Positions 34,453 to 44,120 of a stretch of DNA of 64,000 nucleotides are shown in pieces (position 1 is the stretch's first letter; every line of letters begins with the position of its first letter). Both the position numbers and the translations under genes were made by a program. Below the pieces are notes generated by a model. It saw only the letters and a list, made by a program, of their open reading frames with translations, ran no database searches and was not told the origin of the DNA. Source of the DNA: Marinobacter nanhaiticus D15-8W (GTDB taxonomy: Bacteria; Pseudomonadota; Gammaproteobacteria; Pseudomonadales; Oleiphilaceae); the NCBI RefSeq assembly GCF_036511935.1, contig NZ_AP028878.1:372001-436000 (forward strand), read 5' to 3'.

Positions 34453-35253
34453 TCAAGTAGGCATGGTTTCGCCGAGCTTGGGACGAGAGTTCAGAGGTTT
34501 GCCGTTTCTTGGTAGGGCTTCGGTCGAATAGTGTATGTCCATGTAGTCAGAGCTGAAATCACTGAATCTGGCCAGCCCTTCCCAATCTACAACAGTAATG
34601 TTTGCAGGGCCCACAGCTACGAGATTTTTCTCGCGAAGTGTTCGCATCACCCGATTCACATGCACATTGGACATTCCTAGCGCGGAGCCCAGCTCAATTT
34701 GCGTTAGTGGTACACTCCTGCGCTCTGGCTCGCTGTCAGCTACGCCGTGTATACGATAGGTCATTTCGCAAAGAAAGTGAGCTAGTCGCGTAGTAGCTGG
34801 TAGGTGGGCGATTCCGATTAATAAAGCACGTTGCGACGCTTCGATGGCCATCTTTGCTCGAGAGAAGGCTCTGGTTATCGAAGGTGAACTACGTAAAACC
34901 TCTTTCAATTCACCGTAATTGACGCGAACTGCTTCGACGTTGGTGACGGCACGAATGCTGTGATCGGTTTTGGAGATCAGCGCGTTATTGATGTCAGAAG
35001 TATCCCCCGGCAGGAGAAAACCCAAAATACATAACGTACCGTCCAGCAAGATCGTACTGCGACATGCCCACCCCTTTTCAATGACATAGATATCGTCAAG
35101 GTAACGGCCTTGAGGGACGATTTCTTCCCCGCGGACGTGGTAGCTCTGACTGCATTCCAAATTATGAAGGCGAGTAATATCTCCGCTTGTCAACGGCGAG
35201 TGTAGCTGAAGTTTTCGTGTCAAAGCTGCAAATGGTTGAGATTTCTCGTCCAA
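34453..35253 (-). CDS. Crp/Fnr-family transcriptional regulator
   Basis: 266-aa regulator. An N-terminal cyclic-nucleotide-binding-like beta barrel (about 20-140; VRGEEIVPQGRYLDDIYVIEKGWACRS) is followed by a long dimer helix. The C-terminal winged helix has the recognition segment LGSALGMSNVHVNRVMRTLRE (about 195-215). No Cys cluster for an Fnr iron-sulphur centre is seen, so the signal is not oxygen via Fe-S. It resembles the broad group responding to small molecules or starvation. Targets are unknown. It is convergent with nadE. Confidence 0.88.
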   Translation of the reverse strand: MDEKSQPFAALTRKLQLHSPLTSGDITRLHNLECSQSYHVRGEEIVPQGRYLDDIYVIEKGWACRSTILLDGTLCILGFLLPGDTSDINNALISKTDHSIRAVTNVEAVRVNYGELKEVLRSSPSITRAFSRAKMAIEASQRALLIGIAHLPATTRLAHFLCEMTYRIHGVADSEPERRSVPLTQIELGSALGMSNVHVNRVMRTLREKNLVAVGPANITVVDWEGLARFSDFSSDYMDIHYSTEALPRNGKPLNSRPKLGETMPT

Positions 35254-35708
35254 GAGGTTCCCTTAATTTATAGATCGCTATGGTCCAGTCCCGAACTTTC
35301 AAGAAAGGGGTATTACCTCGTTCCAGTTCCAAAAAGCTATCGGGCATGACGCCTGTCGATGCGCATTACTTCCAAATGCGGAATTGCAGGACGTGAGTAG
35401 GTATAAAGCTATTTAGAATGCGGCGACATAACTTAAGTTAGCACTAGGAGTCACTTTGCGAAAAGTCTGCATTAATAAACGAAATAGTTAGAAATCATGA
35501 CTCCACTCCAGCTAGAACTACTGCATCGCGATCCGATGTATCGCCCGTTGAGTTCGCGGCTACTGATCCATGTTGGTGTACATGCCCGCCATCTGTAGAA
35601 CAATTCGAAGTTCAGCCCCCTGGATGGAGGCCACCCTAATGAGTGTAATCCAAGGTGCCAGCAGTATGGCTCCGGCAGTGCCTGCATACCCGAAGGGAAG
35701 ATACCAAG
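35254..35708. other. Divergent gene-free region
   Basis: 455 bp between the Crp/Fnr gene (minus) and the next gene (plus). AT-richer than average, with TATAAAG (about 35402) and TTAATAAAC (about 35471) tracts. I see no clear Crp-type dyad, repeat or coding segment. Confidence 0.35.
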
Positions 35709-36341
35709 TTGTTCGAATGGATTAGCAATTACAGCACCGCCCTTCAAATCACGCTGGGTATACTCACACTCGGCGTCTGGTATTTCTATGGCCATATCCT
35801 CAAAGCGTCCTACGACCGGAAACGGCGCCCCCGCGTTCTCATCAATAAGGGACTGGGCACGCTACACCTGGATTCGCCTTGTCTCATCTGCAATATGAGC
35901 AGCGATTCCATTTATGTGCTGTGCCTGATAGCCGAGCTTGAAACCTCAGAGGGCACATTTACGGCCCAGGTTACGCATTACGAGATGGAGGAAGGTGGCC
36001 AGACCTCCCGATTAAGTACCCGTCAGCAGCCCATCGATAGCGGCCAGTGCATGAGGATCAGGCATTTTCGGGAGCTTGTTACCCGGGCGGCCGAGGCCGG
36101 TAACATCGCGGTACAGGACGGGTTGCCGCAGGACGACGGCGTAGTGTTTCGGTCGCTCGCCGTAACAGCCATTTGTATGTACAGCTCGGAAGACCAGCCT
36201 TTCGGGACCGAGCGGGGATTTGATCTGGATTGCTCCAGGAAAAGTACGCCTCGGCTTATCCCTGTCGAATCAGATGCGAAGCGACTCGTGTCACGCAAGG
36301 ATCGAAAGAAGGTAGCGACTTGGCTCAGGCGTTACACCTGA
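35709..36341 (+). CDS. Membrane-anchored protein of unknown function
   Basis: About 210-aa protein with one N-terminal membrane helix (ALQITLGILTLGVWYFYG, near 10-28), a short basic stretch (KASYDRKRRPR) and then a soluble beta-rich domain. The anchor-plus-domain layout resembles the cassette protein at 10957-11553, although I see no sequence identity. Start uncertain: TTG 35709 has AGGGAAG 8 nt upstream and places the membrane helix near the N-terminus; GTG 35655 is the alternative. No family recognised. Confidence 0.55.
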   Translation: MFEWISNYSTALQITLGILTLGVWYFYGHILKASYDRKRRPRVLINKGLGTLHLDSPCLICNMSSDSIYVLCLIAELETSEGTFTAQVTHYEMEEGGQTSRLSTRQQPIDSGQCMRIRHFRELVTRAAEAGNIAVQDGLPQDDGVVFRSLAVTAICMYSSEDQPFGTERGFDLDCSRKSTPRLIPVESDAKRLVSRKDRKKVATWLRRYT

Positions 36342-36504
36342 GTCCCTATCCCTCTCATAATCGTCGGTGATGACTGGATGAAAAAGGTTCATCACACGTT
36401 AGCGGGAACCGCGTAACGGAAAGCATTCGGGGAATGAGATGGCGGTCGGACTGCGTCCGACCGCTGTGTTCTTTTGGACTGCATCTTAACCCTGTAGCAG
36501 GCCC

Positions 36505-36834
36505 TTAGGCTGCCATTTTCTGACACGCCTCTGCACAGCGACGACACGCAGTTGCGCACCGCTGGCAGTGGTCGTGATCGTGTTTTTCACACTCTTCCGC
36601 ACAAGCTTCACAGACCTGCGCGCAAAGCTGGCAGATAGCGACAGCGTGCTCGCTTTCACGCGCCAGCGCGCCGGCGGCGAGCCGGCAGAGAGCGGCGCAG
36701 TCCATATCCGTACGGATGCAGCGGGCCATCATGGCGACGTTGTCTTCCTTCAGACACGACGTCGCGCAGTAATCGCAGATGTCCGCACACTCATTACAGG
36801 CGGCAATACAATCGGCGTATTTTAGCGTGGACAT
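36505..36834 (-). CDS. Cys-rich four-helix copper-binding protein (Csp/DUF326 type)
   Basis: 109-aa protein with about 18 Cys, arranged as CxxC/CxxxC pairs along four helices (CIAACNECADICDYC, CQLCAQVCEACAEEC, CQRCATACRRCAEAC). This is the pattern of the cytosolic copper-storage Csp proteins, which bind many Cu(I) ions inside the bundle. There is no signal peptide, so it should be cytosolic. The ATG at 36834 follows GGAGGT; the ATG further upstream lacks such support. The next gene upstream on the same strand is a zinc alcohol dehydrogenase, 51 bp away, so they may be co-transcribed. Confidence 0.88.
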   Translation of the reverse strand: MSTLKYADCIAACNECADICDYCATSCLKEDNVAMMARCIRTDMDCAALCRLAAGALARESEHAVAICQLCAQVCEACAEECEKHDHDHCQRCATACRRCAEACQKMAA

Positions 36835-36885
36835 AGAGACCTCCATTTCCAAGTAAAGTATTTTTCCACGTGCTCGTATAAAAGC

Positions 36886-38115
36886 TCAGCGCTCACTACC
36901 GCGTAGCTGAGCAATCGTGCTGCTTTCGGGAGCAAGCCCCGGCCGCATAACAACCTTTGTGCAATGGTCGCTCTTATCGCGAAACATGCGATAGGCGTTG
37001 GCTGCTTCCTCCAGCGGGAGGCGATGGCTGATGACGAAGCTGGGATCGATCTCGCCCTTCTCGACGCGCTCCAGCAATGGTTTGAGATAATGCTGGACAT
37101 GGGTCTGCCCGGTACGGACCGTCAGTGACTTGTTCATCAGGCTGCCCAGGGGAAGTTTGTCGCCTATACCGCCATAAACCCCGGGGACGGAGACCGTGCC
37201 ACCCTTTCGACAGGACATCAGCGCCTGACGCAGGGCCGCGGGCCGATCGGTCTCGAAGCGGACGATCTGCTTCGCTCGGTCATAGATGTGCTCGATACCC
37301 AGCCCGTGACCCTCCATGCCGACGGCATCGATACACGCGTCAGGACCTCGGCCGTGGGTCATGGTCTTGAGCTTTTCCACCAGTTGCGGTGGGCTCGACA
37401 GGTCCCGTAGATCCACCGTTTCCGCTTTCTGGCGGCGGGCCATTTCGAGACGTTCGGGGATCTCATCGATGGCAATGACCCGGGCTGCACCGAGCATGAA
37501 GGCGCTGGCGATGGTGAACTGGCCCACTGGACCGCACCCCCATACCGCGACCGTGTCGTCAGGCTGGATGTTGCAGTTTTCGGCGGCCATGTAGCCGGTG
37601 GGAAAGATGTCCGTGAGGAACAGCACCTGGTCATCGTGCAGGTGCTCAGGGACCTTCATTGGGCCGACGTCGGCATAGGGGACCCGGACATATTCGGCCT
37701 GGCCGCCGGAGTAGCCACCGACGAGATGGGAATAGCCAAAGATGCCGCAGGGGGTATGCCCCCAGAATTTCTCGGCCAGGGCAACATTTGGGTTCGAGTT
37801 GTCACACAGAGAATAAAGGTCCCGACGGCAGAACAAGCAGTTGCCGCAGGATATGGTGAACGGGACAACGACACGGTCACCGACTTTCAGGTTCTTGACG
37901 CTGGAGCCCAGCTCCACGATCTCACCCATGAACTCGTGACCGAGTATATCGTCCTTCTGCATCGTCGGAACGAACCCGTTATACAGATGCAGGTCTGAGC
38001 CGCATATCGCCGTCGACGTGACCTTGATTATCGCATCCCGCGGATTGACGATTTCAGGGTCCGGAACGGTTTCCACGCGGACATCCTCAGTGCCGTGCCA
38101 GCATACGGCCCTCAT
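36886..38115 (-). CDS. Zinc-dependent alcohol dehydrogenase
   Basis: 409-aa medium-chain dehydrogenase of the type annotated as glutathione-dependent formaldehyde dehydrogenase-like. Catalytic zinc ligands are in [10 protein letters not shown] and GHEFMGE; the structural zinc loop is [15 protein letters not shown]. The NAD-binding glycine motif is [16 protein letters not shown]. It oxidises an alcohol or aldehyde adduct; the substrate is not fixed by sequence. AGGAGG precedes the start, and the stop codon of the SRPBCC gene overlaps its ATG (ATGA), so translation is coupled. Confidence 0.88.
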   Translation of the reverse strand: MRAVCWHGTEDVRVETVPDPEIVNPRDAIIKVTSTAICGSDLHLYNGFVPTMQKDDILGHEFMGEIVELGSSVKNLKVGDRVVVPFTISCGNCLFCRRDLYSLCDNSNPNVALAEKFWGHTPCGIFGYSHLVGGYSGGQAEYVRVPYADVGPMKVPEHLHDDQVLFLTDIFPTGYMAAENCNIQPDDTVAVWGCGPVGQFTIASAFMLGAARVIAIDEIPERLEMARRQKAETVDLRDLSSPPQLVEKLKTMTHGRGPDACIDAVGMEGHGLGIEHIYDRAKQIVRFETDRPAALRQALMSCRKGGTVSVPGVYGGIGDKLPLGSLMNKSLTVRTGQTHVQHYLKPLLERVEKGEIDPSFVISHRLPLEEAANAYRMFRDKSDHCTKVVMRPGLAPESSTIAQLRGSER

Positions 38116-38831
38116 GGCTTCCTCCTGACCTTCTGCGTCCGATTGGTGGGCACTTCACCTGTTTCCATGTAGGCCTTAAGGTGGCGAAGGTTTTGGGTGA
38201 GCACCGAATTCTCGATGCCTGAGAGGAAGTGGTTGATGGCGGAACCGGCTGCGCCGCCTGGGGGTTCGAAGTTGAGATTGACGAACAGGTTCGTCCCTCC
38301 GACTTCATCGGGCCTGAAAGAGACGTCGCCCCAGGTACTGATATCCGACCCGTGCAGTGAACGCCAGGCGAGACGGCGGTTCGGTACGTCTTCCGTCACC
38401 TCGGCGAACCATTCTACCGAAGTGCCAAGCGGGCCTTTGGCGACCCAGTGGGTATGTCCGGTATCGGTGGCCTTGATGTCGTCAATAAAGCTCATCACTT
38501 CCGGAAGGCGCACGAACCCGTGCCAGAACTCGTAGACATCCTCCGGTGGCCGGTCGATGTTGACTGAACTTTCAAGGTGGACGTTGCGGCGTTGAAGGCC
38601 AGGAAATGGCGTTTTCTGGGAAGCGCCCACCTTCGGTTTCGCGGCATCAAGGAAGATTGCTGAACCGATGCCCGCAAGCAAGCTGCCGAGAAGTCCTCCG
38701 CGACGCCAGCCAACCAGCGCGGCCAGTGTTCCTCCCAGCAACGCAGCCCCCTTCATCAACTGTTGAGGGGAAGTACCCTGCCGACCCGCGGGGTTACGTG
38801 TCGGCGATCTCCTCCGTACTGGATCTGTCAT
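38112..38831 (-). CDS. SRPBCC-family protein with N-terminal membrane segment
   Basis: 239-aa protein. A basic, Pro-rich start is followed by one or two weak hydrophobic segments with Gly-rich character ([34 protein letters not shown], about 25-62). Then comes a START/SRPBCC domain (about 80-230; [26 protein letters not shown]). This ligand-binding fold is common in cyclases and lipid-binding proteins. It is the first gene of a unit with the zinc dehydrogenase (ATGA overlap). AAGGAGG precedes its ATG. A 10-bp-phased repeat lies just upstream. Confidence 0.82.
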   Translation of the reverse strand: MTDPVRRRSPTRNPAGRQGTSPQQLMKGAALLGGTLAALVGWRRGGLLGSLLAGIGSAIFLDAAKPKVGASQKTPFPGLQRRNVHLESSVNIDRPPEDVYEFWHGFVRLPEVMSFIDDIKATDTGHTHWVAKGPLGTSVEWFAEVTEDVPNRRLAWRSLHGSDISTWGDVSFRPDEVGGTNLFVNLNFEPPGGAAGSAINHFLSGIENSVLTQNLRHLKAYMETGEVPTNRTQKVRRKP

Positions 38832-38848
38832 AGGACCTCCTTGTAGTG

Positions 38849-38898
38849 ATGAACATCGATGAACAACGATGAGCAGTCATGAGCAAGGATGAGCAGGC
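38849..38898. repeat. Five 10-bp-phased repeats in promoter region
   Basis: ATGAACATCG, ATGAACAACG, ATGAGCAGTC, ATGAGCAAGG and ATGAGCAGGC follow one another exactly at 10-bp steps, beginning 18 bp upstream of the SRPBCC start codon on the minus strand. This is one helical turn per unit, as expected for a regulator binding side by side, but it could be simple slippage DNA. Confidence 0.6.
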
Positions 38899-39102
38899 TC
38901 AGCTTCATAGTGAACCCGTCCAGGGAGGTCTGACTTATCCTGGGTTAAAACCAGGTCTATTTGGCCGCAAGTAAAGAAGTCGGGGACTGTCGCAGAAGGG
39001 CTGTGCGAAATATATACAGTTGCTTAATGTTTGACGGTTCTCAGGTCGGCAGGCCGAAATCGGGGCGCCACCCGCGGATGGCGCCTCGCATCCAAACCGC
39101 CT

Positions 39103-40761
39103 CTACGCCACGGCTCGAGCCACCGCCCGCCCGGCACTGCGACCGGAGAACAGGCAGCCGCCCAGGAAGGTCCCTTCCAGTGCTCGATAACCGTGCATGC
39201 CGCCACCACCGAAACCGGCCGCTTCACCCACCGCATAGAGACCCTGGATACGCTCGCCCTGTTCATTGAGCACTTGCGCGTTGAGGTCTGTCGACAGGCC
39301 ACCCAGCGTCTTCCGGGTCAGGATGTTGAGGCGCACGGCAATCAGCGGTCCGTGTTTCGGGTCAAGGATACGATGGGGCTTGGCCGTGCGGACGATCTTG
39401 TCGCCGGTGAATTTCCGGGCATTGTGGATCGCCATCACCTGGAAGTCCTTGGTGAATGGATTGTCCAGTTGCCGGTCCCGGGCCTCGATCTGGCGGCGGA
39501 TATCCGCCGGGTCCAGCAGGTTGTCGCCGCTGAGTTCGTTCATGCCCCGCACCAGATCCTCAAGGTTGTCGCGCACCACGAAGTCGACACCGTGCTCCTT
39601 GAAGGCTTCCACCGGGCCCGTCCCCTTGCGGCCGATCGGCCGTTGCGCCGTCTGCAGCCAGCTCTTGCCGGTGATATCCGGATTCTGCTCGGAGCCGGAT
39701 AGGGCAAACTCACGCTTGATGATGCTCTGGTTGAGGATGAACCAGCTGTAGTCGTAACCGGTGGACTGGATATGGGCGAGCTGGCCCAGGGTATCCGAGC
39801 CGGGGTAGAGCGGAGCGGGGAAGCGTCGGCCCTCGGCATCGAACCAGAGCGAAGACGGCCCCGGCAGGATGCGGATGCCGTGCATCGGCCAGATCGGGTT
39901 CCAGTTCTGGATGCCCTCGACGTAATGCCACATCCGGTCCGGGTTGATGACGCGGGCGCCTGCGGCCTCGGTGATGCCGATCATCCGGCCGTCCACGTGC
40001 GCGGGCACGCCGCTGACCATGCGTTTCGGTGGCCGGCCCAGGCGCTCCGGCCAATTACGGCGCACCAGTTCGTGATTGCCGCCGATGCCGCCAGAGGCCA
40101 CGATGATGGCCTGGGCCCGGTACTCGAAAGGCTCCTGCTCGTCGCGGTTGGTCTTGATGCCACGTTCGGCGCTATCCGGGGCGAGCACCTGTCCCCGCAC
40201 GCCGTCGACATGTTCGCCCGTGGTCAACAGTTCATCCACACGGTGCCGGAAGCAGAAGCGGATCAAGCCCTGCTTTTCCGCCTCCCGCGCACGCCTCTCG
40301 AAGGGCTCGACGATACCGGGCCCGGTGCCCCAGGTGATGTGGAAGCGTGGGACGGAGTTGCCGTGGCCGCAGGCGTCGTAACCGCCTCTTTCCGCCCAGC
40401 CCAGCACCGGGAACACCCGATGGCCCATGGCCCGTAGCCATTCACGCTTCTCGCTGGCGGCAAAGGCGACGTAGGCCTGGGCCACCTGCCGCGGCCAGTA
40501 GTCTTCTTCCCGGTCGAACCCGGCCGTGCCCAGCCAGTCTTCCCAGGCCAGTTCGGGGGAATCCTTGATGCCCATCCGACGTTGCTCGGGGGAGTCGATG
40601 AACATCAGCCCACCCAGCGACCAGAAGGCCTGGCCCCCGAGGTTCCGTTCCGATTCCTGTTCCACGATCAGCACCCGCCGCCCTGCATCGGCCAGTTCGG
40701 TCGCCGCCACCAATCCTGCCAGTCCGGCGCCCACGATAATGACATCTGCCTGTTCGGCCAT
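39103..40761 (-). CDS. FAD-dependent dehydrogenase (KsdD/flavocytochrome-type)
   Basis: 552-aa flavoprotein. It starts DVIIVGAGLAGLVAATELADAGRRVLIVEQES, the dinucleotide-binding motif, and ends with GLYAVGEAAGFGGGGMHGYRALEGTFLGGCLFSGR, the second FAD-binding block. It belongs to the group annotated FAD-binding dehydrogenase, related to 3-ketosteroid dehydrogenases and fumarate reductase flavoproteins, which desaturate or reduce C-C bonds. It lacks a signal peptide and haem domain. The substrate is unknown. It is monocistronic and divergent from the antiporter gene. Confidence 0.85.
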   Translation of the reverse strand: MAEQADVIIVGAGLAGLVAATELADAGRRVLIVEQESERNLGGQAFWSLGGLMFIDSPEQRRMGIKDSPELAWEDWLGTAGFDREEDYWPRQVAQAYVAFAASEKREWLRAMGHRVFPVLGWAERGGYDACGHGNSVPRFHITWGTGPGIVEPFERRAREAEKQGLIRFCFRHRVDELLTTGEHVDGVRGQVLAPDSAERGIKTNRDEQEPFEYRAQAIIVASGGIGGNHELVRRNWPERLGRPPKRMVSGVPAHVDGRMIGITEAAGARVINPDRMWHYVEGIQNWNPIWPMHGIRILPGPSSLWFDAEGRRFPAPLYPGSDTLGQLAHIQSTGYDYSWFILNQSIIKREFALSGSEQNPDITGKSWLQTAQRPIGRKGTGPVEAFKEHGVDFVVRDNLEDLVRGMNELSGDNLLDPADIRRQIEARDRQLDNPFTKDFQVMAIHNARKFTGDKIVRTAKPHRILDPKHGPLIAVRLNILTRKTLGGLSTDLNAQVLNEQGERIQGLYAVGEAAGFGGGGMHGYRALEGTFLGGCLFSGRSAGRAVARAVA

Positions 40762-41014
40762 ATCGAGCCCTCTTCTTATTGTGTGTATGCCACGACACCG
40801 TCTTTCCCTGCAGAAAGGATGGCCTGGCCAATTCGATCCAGCCCCTCAGTATAGGCGACGCCGGGGTAAAAGGTCGCCCGTTGAAAGCGCCAACGCACCT
40901 GTTTACCTGTCAATGACATGCGTTGCTGAATCTTGTTGGCTCCTTGCCTATCCTCGAAGCTGTTCATTGGTCCCTGGGCGCGAGTACCCCAGCCGTTATG
41001 GAAGACATCCCGAC

Positions 41015-42310
41015 ATGGAATTGACGAGCACGCTAAAGCTGTTTGCAGATTACAACCTTATCGTAGTGGTACTCGGGCTTGGGGTCCTGGCGCTTGCGGT
41101 GCTGCTCCACCGCTTCCGGCACTACCCGTTTTCCTTCCCGATCGTTGCACTGGCATTGGGCTATATCGCCTTTGCGTTGCCGCTGGGTATTACACCGCCG
41201 GATCCTCTCAAGCAGAGCAAGATGGCCGTCCACCTGACCGAGATCGGGGTGATCATTTCGCTCATGGGTGTGGGGCTGAAGATCGACCGCTTGCCGAGTT
41301 GGCGTGCCTGGAGTTCGACCTGGCGCATGTTGGCCATCGCGATGCCCCTGACGATCGCTGGCGTCGCCTTGCTTGGCTGGTGGATGGTGGGGTTCGCGCC
41401 GGCAGCTGCCCTGCTGCTGGGCGCGGCGCTCGCGCCGACGGATCCGGTGTTGGCGTCGGATGTGCAGGTGGGCGAGCCCGAAGACTCGGTCGACGAGGGT
41501 ATCGATCCTACGCAGAAGGAAGACGAGCTGAGGTTCACCCTGACCTCGGAAGCCGGGCTCAATGATTCCCTGGCCTTCCCCTTTACCTACCTGGCCCTGC
41601 TCATGCTGTTTGAAGGCGGCTCGCCGTCAAACTGGCTCGGTCACTGGCTGGTCATCGACGTGGTTTACCGGATTGCCATCGGCATCGGCGTCGGCGTATT
41701 GGCCGGCTGGCTGCTGGCGGTGGTCCTGTTGCGGCTGCCGGTGGAAACCGAACAGGAAAGAATGAAGGCCGGCGTAGGTGCGCTGGCGGGTACCTTGCTG
41801 CTTTATGGCGTCACCGAAGTATTCGGCGGCTATGGCTTTCTCGCGGTCTTCATCGGCGCGATGACCATCAAGCACCGTGAGAAGACCCACCAGACACACC
41901 GCTCGTTGCATACCTTCGCAGAGCAATCCGAGCAGCTGTTGATGACCGGTATCCTGATCGCGCTGGGCGGTGCCGTCGCCGGTGGCTTGCTGGAACCGCT
42001 TACCTGGGAGGCTGCACTGCTCGGCATTCTGCTGATCCTGGTGTTGCGACCCGCGGCGGGTCTTATCGGCCTGTTGGGCGCCAAAAGCCTGTCGTTCCGG
42101 GACCGGTGTATTGCCAGTTTTTTCGGTATCCGGGGTATCGGCTGTCTCTACTACCTTGCTTATGCCTTGCAGAAGGGCGAATTTGTCGACGCCAAGTTAC
42201 TGTGGGCAACCTGTGCGTTCACGGTCATTCTCTCCGTTTGTGTGCACGGTGTGTTGGCGACGCCGGTAATGCAGTTCAGGGAACGGCGGATCGGCCATGG
42301 AGAAGAGTAA
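41015..42310 (+). CDS. CPA1-type cation/proton antiporter
   Basis: 431-aa inner-membrane protein with about 12 helices. ALAPTDPVLASDVQVG (the TDP motif of CPA1 exchangers) and TSEAGLNDSLAFPF carry the ion-binding Asp residues. It would exchange Na+ or K+ for H+ to control pH and salt balance, fitting a marine host. The frame is open from 40526, but ATG 41015 starts just before the first helix and has GGAAG upstream. No regulatory C-terminal tail is present. Confidence 0.85.
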   Translation: MELTSTLKLFADYNLIVVVLGLGVLALAVLLHRFRHYPFSFPIVALALGYIAFALPLGITPPDPLKQSKMAVHLTEIGVIISLMGVGLKIDRLPSWRAWSSTWRMLAIAMPLTIAGVALLGWWMVGFAPAAALLLGAALAPTDPVLASDVQVGEPEDSVDEGIDPTQKEDELRFTLTSEAGLNDSLAFPFTYLALLMLFEGGSPSNWLGHWLVIDVVYRIAIGIGVGVLAGWLLAVVLLRLPVETEQERMKAGVGALAGTLLLYGVTEVFGGYGFLAVFIGAMTIKHREKTHQTHRSLHTFAEQSEQLLMTGILIALGGAVAGGLLEPLTWEAALLGILLILVLRPAAGLIGLLGAKSLSFRDRCIASFFGIRGIGCLYYLAYALQKGEFVDAKLLWATCAFTVILSVCVHGVLATPVMQFRERRIGHGEE

Positions 42311-42458
42311 GGCCCCCAACGGGCATGCGAGGGAATGCTTCAGTCAATATGGATGTAACGGCCTCTTGTCAGCACCTGGGATGTCGTTAGCTGCTCGTGC
42401 CGCGTGGCGAAGGCAATCGCCGTGATGCGTCGTGTGGCGGTCAGGCCTGGTGCGCCCC

Positions 42459-42680
42459 TTATCTCTTTCCGCTTGTAATACGACTTACAAGATATCCCGC
42501 AAGAGGTGAGACAACGATGGCTATGGTGGGCACTAGTACGGCCGTAAGCACCATGGTCTGTAGGACGAACGGCAGGTCGGGTAACAGTGCCTCAAGGCTC
42601 ATCAAGCCCAGAATTACGAGTGGCCAGACAACTAACCAGACCAGGAACAGGCGGATCAAGTAGTTTGGGAAATTCTGCAT
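42459..42680 (-). CDS. Small two-helix membrane protein
   Basis: 73-aa protein with two hydrophobic helices (about 9-28 and 42-66) and a basic C-terminus (SRITSGKR). It recalls the DUF2798 group of short membrane proteins, but the match is weak. No partner gene is adjacent. Function unknown. Confidence 0.5.
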   Translation of the reverse strand: MQNFPNYLIRLFLVWLVVWPLVILGLMSLEALLPDLPFVLQTMVLTAVLVPTIAIVVSPLAGYLVSRITSGKR

Positions 42681-42749
42681 GAGATCTCTTCGCTCCTGGG
42701 TAGCGCCGAAACGCCAGATTGCCTCTACGCCGTGAAAAGATAGCGAGCG

Positions 42750-43370
42750 TCATGCTTCCGAAACCGAAGCATTGAGAAGCCCCTCGCTCCTTAACCCAGC
42801 CAAATAGATAACTACGTGTCGTTCGATAAAGCTTTCGTCAAGCGGCGCATGTTGTACCAGAAGGCGAAAAAAGATCGGGCCATAGAGGCCGTCGACAATC
42901 GTATCTAAATCCGCCCCCTCGGCGACGCTCTCGTCCATTATCCGAATTAGGGCTTTTTTGGCAGCTTCCCTGCGCGGCTCCAGGTAATCCGAGACGAATG
43001 CTTCCATCGTGGCCATATCGGCCCGGCCAAGAGCAACAATTTCGCGAACCGTGCGTCCGTCTTTCCCGCGATAGGCGGTAACGACAGACCGCAGTTGCGA
43101 CTTGATGTCGGCGATCGGGCAATCGGTAGTGGGGAAGGTGATCCGAGGGGATATATCGGCCAGGAATGCTTCCATGACCACGGCCCCTTTTGTCGGCCAC
43201 CAGCGATAGATGGTGCGCTTGCCGATACCTGCGCGTGCAGCAATCCCCTCGATCGAAAGCCCGGCGTAGCCCTGCTCATCAAGGAGCTCACTCGCAGCTC
43301 GCAGGGCTGCCTCCCTCGACGCTTCGCTGCGAGGTCGGCCCGATCGGCGCTTTTCCGGCGTGGCGCTCAC
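42750..43370 (-). CDS. TetR/AcrR-family regulator
   Basis: 206-aa repressor. An N-terminal three-helix HTH (SREAALRAASELLDEQGYAGLSIEGIAARAGIGKRTIYRWWPTKGAV, about 18-65) precedes a helical ligand-binding domain. The start is GTG 43370, overlapping the stop of the GST gene as GTGA; an ATG at 43451 would place 27 residues inside that gene, so it is unlikely. It is the second gene of a GST-tetR unit and probably represses it through the dyad at 44035-44054. Confidence 0.87.
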   Translation of the reverse strand: MSATPEKRRSGRPRSEASREAALRAASELLDEQGYAGLSIEGIAARAGIGKRTIYRWWPTKGAVVMEAFLADISPRITFPTTDCPIADIKSQLRSVVTAYRGKDGRTVREIVALGRADMATMEAFVSDYLEPRREAAKKALIRIMDESVAEGADLDTIVDGLYGPIFFRLLVQHAPLDESFIERHVVIYLAGLRSEGLLNASVSEA

Positions 43371-44002
43371 TGCCTTTCCAGCCCCATCGCTCGAGGCATA
43401 AGGTCGTAGGGATGCGCCCAGCCCGGCAACCTCGAGATGCGACTTGCCCACGCGCTTATCCTGGGATAAGTAGCCAGGTCGATCCCGGTCTTCTCGTCAA
43501 AGTAGATGTAGCCTGCCATTGAAATGTCGGCGATCGTCGGTCGGTCACCGACGACGTAGCTCCTGCCATCAAGATGACGTTCGACGTCCACGAAGGCGGC
43601 GTTCGCCTGCATTCGCAGGAACTCCGTAACCGGCGACTCGACTTCCCCCTTAAGGCCGACGCGCATTCGCAGCGTAGCGTAGAAGCTCGAGAAACGGTGA
43701 TTATCAAAAAGGAGCCAGCGGAGGATTTCCAGCCGTTCTTCCTCATTCTTTCCACCGAACCGCCCCGTTAGGGCGGAGAGATAGGTCAGGATGACGCCAC
43801 TCTGGGTCAGCCGCTCACTCCCGAACTCCAGTACCGGGATCTCTCCCATTTGGTTGACCGCCGATCTAAAGCGCGACTTGGTCTCGGGATCGAAGAAGTC
43901 TACGAATTCAGGTGCCCAATCCAGCTCGCAAAGATTCAGCATGAGCGCTACCTTGTAGGTGTTACCCGACTCACCCCTGCCATAAAGCTTGTAAGTAGCC
44001 AT
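43367..44002 (-). CDS. Glutathione S-transferase
   Basis: 211-aa enzyme with an N-terminal thioredoxin-like domain (MATYKLYGRGESGNTYKVALMLNLCEL, QMGEIPVLEFGSERLTQSGVILTYL, with Ile-Pro and Gln-Ser of the glutathione site) and a helical C-terminal domain (DRPTIADISMAGYIYF). It conjugates glutathione to electrophiles or binds ligands. The start ATG at 44002 has GGAGAG upstream. Its stop overlaps the tetR start, so the two are coupled and likely self-regulated. Confidence 0.9.
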   Translation of the reverse strand: MATYKLYGRGESGNTYKVALMLNLCELDWAPEFVDFFDPETKSRFRSAVNQMGEIPVLEFGSERLTQSGVILTYLSALTGRFGGKNEEERLEILRWLLFDNHRFSSFYATLRMRVGLKGEVESPVTEFLRMQANAAFVDVERHLDGRSYVVGDRPTIADISMAGYIYFDEKTGIDLATYPRISAWASRISRLPGWAHPYDLMPRAMGLERQ

Positions 44003-44034
44003 TGATGCCAGCTCTCCGAATTGGGGAATAATAC

Positions 44035-44054
44035 AATACGAGCCGTATCGTATT
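44035..44054. promoter_or_regulatory. Probable TetR operator of the GST operon
   Basis: Perfect inverted repeat AATACGA (44035-44041), 6-nt spacer, TCGTATT (44048-44054), 33-52 bp upstream of the GST start on the minus strand. Position and symmetry fit binding by the co-transcribed TetR protein; TATAAT-like AT-rich sequence overlaps it. Confidence 0.6.
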
Positions 44055-44120
44055 ATAAATAAGTGTGCTACACAACGCTTGCCTGATTCATCGGTTGATA
44101 GGGTTCTTCTGCGCTTACCT

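Noticed and set aside
40526..41014. N-terminal extension of the antiporter frame by 163 codons.
   Set aside because: It runs antisense through the flavoprotein gene and its promoter; the first membrane helix starts right after ATG 41015.
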